Part shown: piece after piece, positions 61,313 to 64,000 of the stretch
How the letters are laid out: the number at the start of each line of letters is the position of its first letter
Numbering within the stretch: position 1 is the stretch's first letter
NCBI RefSeq assembly: GCF_003058325.1
Contig: NZ_CP028843.1
Coordinates: 4,500,001-4,564,000 of the forward strand
DNA from: Methylobacterium currus
GTDB taxonomy: Bacteria; Pseudomonadota; Alphaproteobacteria; Rhizobiales; Beijerinckiaceae
Length of the DNA: 64,000 nt
Reading direction: 5' to 3'
Notes under the pieces: model-generated
What the model was told of the DNA's origin: nothing
Databases searched by the model: none
The model's input: the letters and a program-made list of their open reading frames with translations, nothing else
Position numbers and translations under genes: made by a program

Positions 61313-61344
61313 CGCTTTCGCATCGACGTGTCGATGCGAAAGCG
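61313..61344. terminator. 15-bp perfect hairpin, 2-nt spacer
   Basis: CGCTTTCGCATCGAC-gt-GTCGATGCGAAAGCG. It may end SDR or MFS transcription or be part of the same mobile or repeat element as the neighbouring inverted repeat. Confidence 0.55.
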
Positions 61345-61521
61345 CGATGGTATAATGGTTTCAGCCCCGAAGCGGATCGTCGCGAAACCAGCCGTCCCGG
61401 CAGTAGGTCGCCGCCTCACCATGCAGCCTGCGAACGGACGTTCCGGGCTTCTGCAATGGGTCGATAGCCGCCGCTCGACCAGCTGGAGACTTGGATTCGA
61501 CGCCAGCGCCAGCGTGCGCTC

Positions 61522-62748
61522 TCAGGTGATGAGCTGGTCCCGCCGCCGAAGGGCCGGAAACAACCGCCCCCACAGGGCCGCCACCGCCACCGTCGCGACC
61601 CCACCGACCACCACCGCCGGCACCGCCCCGACCAGGGCCGCGAGCGTGCCGGATTCGAACTCGCCGAGTTCGTTGGAGGCGCCGATGAACACGGTATTGA
61701 CCGCCGCGACCCGGCCGCGCATCGCGTCCGGCGTCTCGCCCTGGACCAGGCTCTGGCGCACGTAGACGCTGACCATGTCGGCCGCCCCCGTCACGAACAG
61801 GCAGGCCATCGACAGGGGGAGCGAGGTCGAGAGGCCGAAGCCGATCGTGGCGAGGCCGAAGACCCCGACCGCGATCAGCAGCCGCGGGCCGACCCGGCGG
61901 GTCAGCGGGCGGTGGGCGAGGAGGATCGCGGTCGCGACCGAGCCGAGGGCCGGCATGCTGCGCAGGAGCCCGAGGCCGAGGGGCCCGACGAAGAGCACCT
62001 CCTGGGCGAAGATCGGCAGGAGCGCCGTGGCGCCGCCGAGCAGGACCGCCACGAGGTCGAGGGTGATGGCGCCGAGCACCACCGGCTGCGAGCGGATATA
62101 GGTCAGCCCGGCGAGCAGGGTCGCCCAGGTCAGGGCCGGACGGGCCGTAATTGCGGCGGGAAGCGGCCGGATGCCGATGATGCTGACCGCCGCGAAGGCG
62201 AAGCAGGCGGCGGCGAGGCCGAACACCACGGCGGGTCCGAGCGCGTAGAGGAGGCCGCCGAGCGCCGGCCCGGTCACGGAGGCGCTCTGCCACAGCGAGG
62301 AGTTGAGCGCGATGGCACTGCCGAACTGCTCCCGCGGCACCAGAGTCGGCAGGAGCGCCTGGCTCGCCGGGTTGGCGAAGGCCCGCGCGGTGCCGACGAG
62401 CACCATCAGGGCGTAGACCGGCCATACAGGGGTGGAGTGGGAGAGGGCCAGCCCCATCAGGCCGAGGCCGGCGAGCGCCAGGAGCCCGTAGGAGAGCGCC
62501 GCGATCCGGCGCCGGTCGAACGTGTCGGCGACGTGGCCGGTGACCAGGGCACCGAGCATCGCGGGGGCGAAGCTCGCGAGGCCGACAAAGCCGAGCGCGA
62601 GCGCGCTGCGGGTCAGGTCGTAGACGAACCAGCCCACCGCCACCGCCTGCATCTGGTAGGCGAGGCCGGTGAGGAAACGGGCGCCGCCGAAGAGCCGGAA
62701 GTCGCGGTTGCGAAAGAGCGTCCAGCCGGACGGGGCGGGGGAGAGCAT
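61522..62748 (-). CDS. MFS transporter (EntS-like exporter)
   Basis: 408 aa from the ATG at 62748. About 12 membrane helices, starting FRNRDFRLFGGARFLTGLAYQMQAVAVGWFVYDLTRS. The loop-2/3 motif GHVADTFDRRRI and the second half with ATAILLAHRPLTRRVGPRLLIAVGV fit the EntS/enterobactin-exporter branch (DHA3). Export of a small molecule is likely; no siderophore genes are here. Confidence 0.88.
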   Translation of the reverse strand: MLSPAPSGWTLFRNRDFRLFGGARFLTGLAYQMQAVAVGWFVYDLTRSALALGFVGLASFAPAMLGALVTGHVADTFDRRRIAALSYGLLALAGLGLMGLALSHSTPVWPVYALMVLVGTARAFANPASQALLPTLVPREQFGSAIALNSSLWQSASVTGPALGGLLYALGPAVVFGLAAACFAFAAVSIIGIRPLPAAITARPALTWATLLAGLTYIRSQPVVLGAITLDLVAVLLGGATALLPIFAQEVLFVGPLGLGLLRSMPALGSVATAILLAHRPLTRRVGPRLLIAVGVFGLATIGFGLSTSLPLSMACLFVTGAADMVSVYVRQSLVQGETPDAMRGRVAAVNTVFIGASNELGEFESGTLAALVGAVPAVVVGGVATVAVAALWGRLFPALRRRDQLIT

Positions 62749-62824
62749 GGTCGGTCCGTGCCCCGCCCGGGCGGCGGGGATGCGAGGTCGGCGCACCCGC
62801 CCCGGGACGGGCCGCGGGAGGGGA

Positions 62825-64000
62825 TCAGGTCAGGGCCTTGCGGATCAGGACCGAGAGGCCGAAGGCCAGGGCCGAGACGGCGATCGAGATCGCGATGAAG
62901 AGCGTGCGCCGCGGCTGCTGGGCCGATTCCGCCTTCACTGGCTCGACGATCATGCTGAAGAACTCGATCTGCCGGTCGGCGATCATCCGCGAGCGCTCCC
63001 GCGCGGCGATCGTCGCGGCGTAATACTTCTCGGCGGTCTTGCGCTCGGCGTCGAGCTCCTCGAACTTCGTCAGGGTCGCCGAGAGAACCCGGCGCTGCTC
63101 CGGATCCTGGTTGGCCGCCTCGCGCTCGATGCGGGCGATGGTCTCGTCGAGCTGGGCGATCTGGGCCTTGAGATCCTGGATGCTGCGGCTGTCGTCGCGC
63201 AGGTCGCGCTGGAGCAGGCTGAGCTTGACGGCGAGGCCGATCCGCTGGGAACGGATCTCGGCGACCATCTTCAAGTTGGTGTCGTTGGCCTTCTGGGCGT
63301 CGAGCACGCCGTCCCGGTTGCGCAGGTCGCGCACCGCGACGTGGAGCTTGGTCAGCCGCGCCTCAGCGCGCTTCATCTCGCGCTCGCTCTCCGCCAGGGC
63401 GTCGGTGCGGGCCCGCTCGGTGAGCTGGTTCACCAGCCGCTCGCTCTCGGCCAGCACGGCCCGGCTCAGCGTCAGGGAATCGTCGGGATCGAAGGCATTG
63501 ACCGCAACCTCGATCAGGCCGGACGATTCGACGCTGACCTTCACCCGCTCGGTCCAGTAGCGGACGAGCTTCTCGATCGGCTTCTCGGGATCGAAGCGCG
63601 AATAGTGATCGATGTCGTCGCGCGAGAACATCTTCCGCAACGGCACGGTACGCTCGAGCGTCTCGACCATCGTCCGGCTCTTGATGTACTCGCCAACGAT
63701 CATCGAATCCTGGGCGATCATCTGGGCCGGGATGCTCGAGGTGGTGCCGACCGAATCCGGCGTCGCCTTTTCGGCCCCACCGATCGCCGGCCGCAGGGCG
63801 AAACGCGCCTCGGTCACGTAGCGGTCCGAGAGGTAGAGGCCGAAGAACACGGCGCTCGCCAGGGACGGGAGCACGAACAGGAACAGGAACAGGAGCGGGG
63901 TGACGATGTCCCGGCGCCGTTGCGTCCGGATCGTCCGGATGGTGGACTTGTTCGGGTTCGAGAAGCGCGACACCCGGGCCGCCTGCCGCAGGGCCTCGCC
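62825..64000 (-). CDS. Polysaccharide export inner-membrane protein, KpsE/BexC/Wzz type (5' end off window)
   Basis: At least 391 aa visible. The frame stays open to the window edge, so the GTG at 63973 is probably not the start. A membrane helix (TPLLFLFLFVLPSLASAVFFGLYL) precedes SDRYVTEARFALRPA, a long periplasmic coiled coil (ESEREMKRAEARLTKLHVAV through LDAERKTAEKYYAATIAARERSRMIADRQ), and a C-terminal helix (TLFIAISIAVSALAFGLSVLI). This is the PCP-2/3 shape of capsule-export proteins. Confidence 0.88.
   Translation of the reverse strand, partial: GEALRQAARVSRFSNPNKSTIRTIRTQRRRDIVTPLLFLFLFVLPSLASAVFFGLYLSDRYVTEARFALRPAIGGAEKATPDSVGTTSSIPAQMIAQDSMIVGEYIKSRTMVETLERTVPLRKMFSRDDIDHYSRFDPEKPIEKLVRYWTERVKVSVESSGLIEVAVNAFDPDDSLTLSRAVLAESERLVNQLTERARTDALAESEREMKRAEARLTKLHVAVRDLRNRDGVLDAQKANDTNLKMVAEIRSQRIGLAVKLSLLQRDLRDDSRSIQDLKAQIAQLDETIARIEREAANQDPEQRRVLSATLTKFEELDAERKTAEKYYAATIAARERSRMIADRQIEFFSMIVEPVKAESAQQPRRTLFIAISIAVSALAFGLSVLIRKALT

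Larger units (their letters stand above)
61143..61521. other. Intergenic region with two large hairpins
   Basis: Contains the 15-bp inverted repeats at 61205-61271 and 61313-61344. No complete gene is supported; a plus-strand frame from 61328 runs into the MFS gene on the other strand. Confidence 0.5.

Overview
The window is high-GC DNA from an alphaproteobacterium of the Hyphomicrobiales, most likely Methylobacterium or a close relative. Evidence: an oxygen-sensing FixL with a heme PAS domain, FixJ and FixK, a Ros/MucR-type regulator, an F1-ATPase zeta-inhibitor homologue, BigR-type sulfur control, and several small Gly/Tyr-, Tyr- or His-rich exported proteins. The genus is an inference. No tRNA, rRNA, CRISPR array or intact insertion sequence was seen.

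Left part (1-33.6 kb), a low-oxygen/stress island. After an RND efflux pair (1-2543, running off the left edge) and small exported proteins (2.7-5 kb) comes a set of stress genes: ferritin-like DUF892, Hsp20, Zn alcohol dehydrogenase, phasin, CBS-BON, universal stress protein, alkylsulfatase, HdeD-like membrane protein and MscS channel. A regulatory core follows at 20.9-26 kb: fixL, fixJ, a receiver-only protein, a Crp/Fnr regulator and fixK. Next come a zeta-type ATPase inhibitor, two paralogous triple-BON proteins, phosphoketolase, a host-attachment-family protein and a degenerate receiver. Fourteen exact FixK/FNR boxes (TTG[A/C]-N6-[T/G]CAA) and one near-match lie between 3165 and 33567, mostly 50-155 bp upstream of start codons. 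I found none in the right half. The simplest reading is that FixLJ turns on fixK and FixK drives the island as one microoxic/dormancy-like regulon.

Middle (33.6-41 kb): an HME-type RND pump with its adaptor, then a sulfide/persulfide module (rhodanese, ETHE1-like metallo-hydrolase, two YeeE/YedE-type membrane proteins) with an ArsR-type regulator carrying the two cysteines of BigR and an AT-rich dyad in front of the transporter genes.

Right part (41.5-64 kb), mostly housekeeping: minCDE, a DUF533 protein, a superfamily 2 helicase, hrcA, rph-rdgB, divergent ohr/ohrR with a palindromic operator, aldo/keto reductase, metNIQ methionine uptake, a GyaR-type dehydrogenase, OsmC, recX, a second membrane-tethered TAXI protein, a divergent HxlR/SDR pair, an MFS exporter and, off the right edge, a KpsE/Wzz-type polysaccharide export protein.

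Coding was called by reading frame, GC-rich third positions, ribosome sites and recognisable motifs. Very long antisense frames opposite real genes were discarded. Domain boundaries and membrane-segment counts are by eye.
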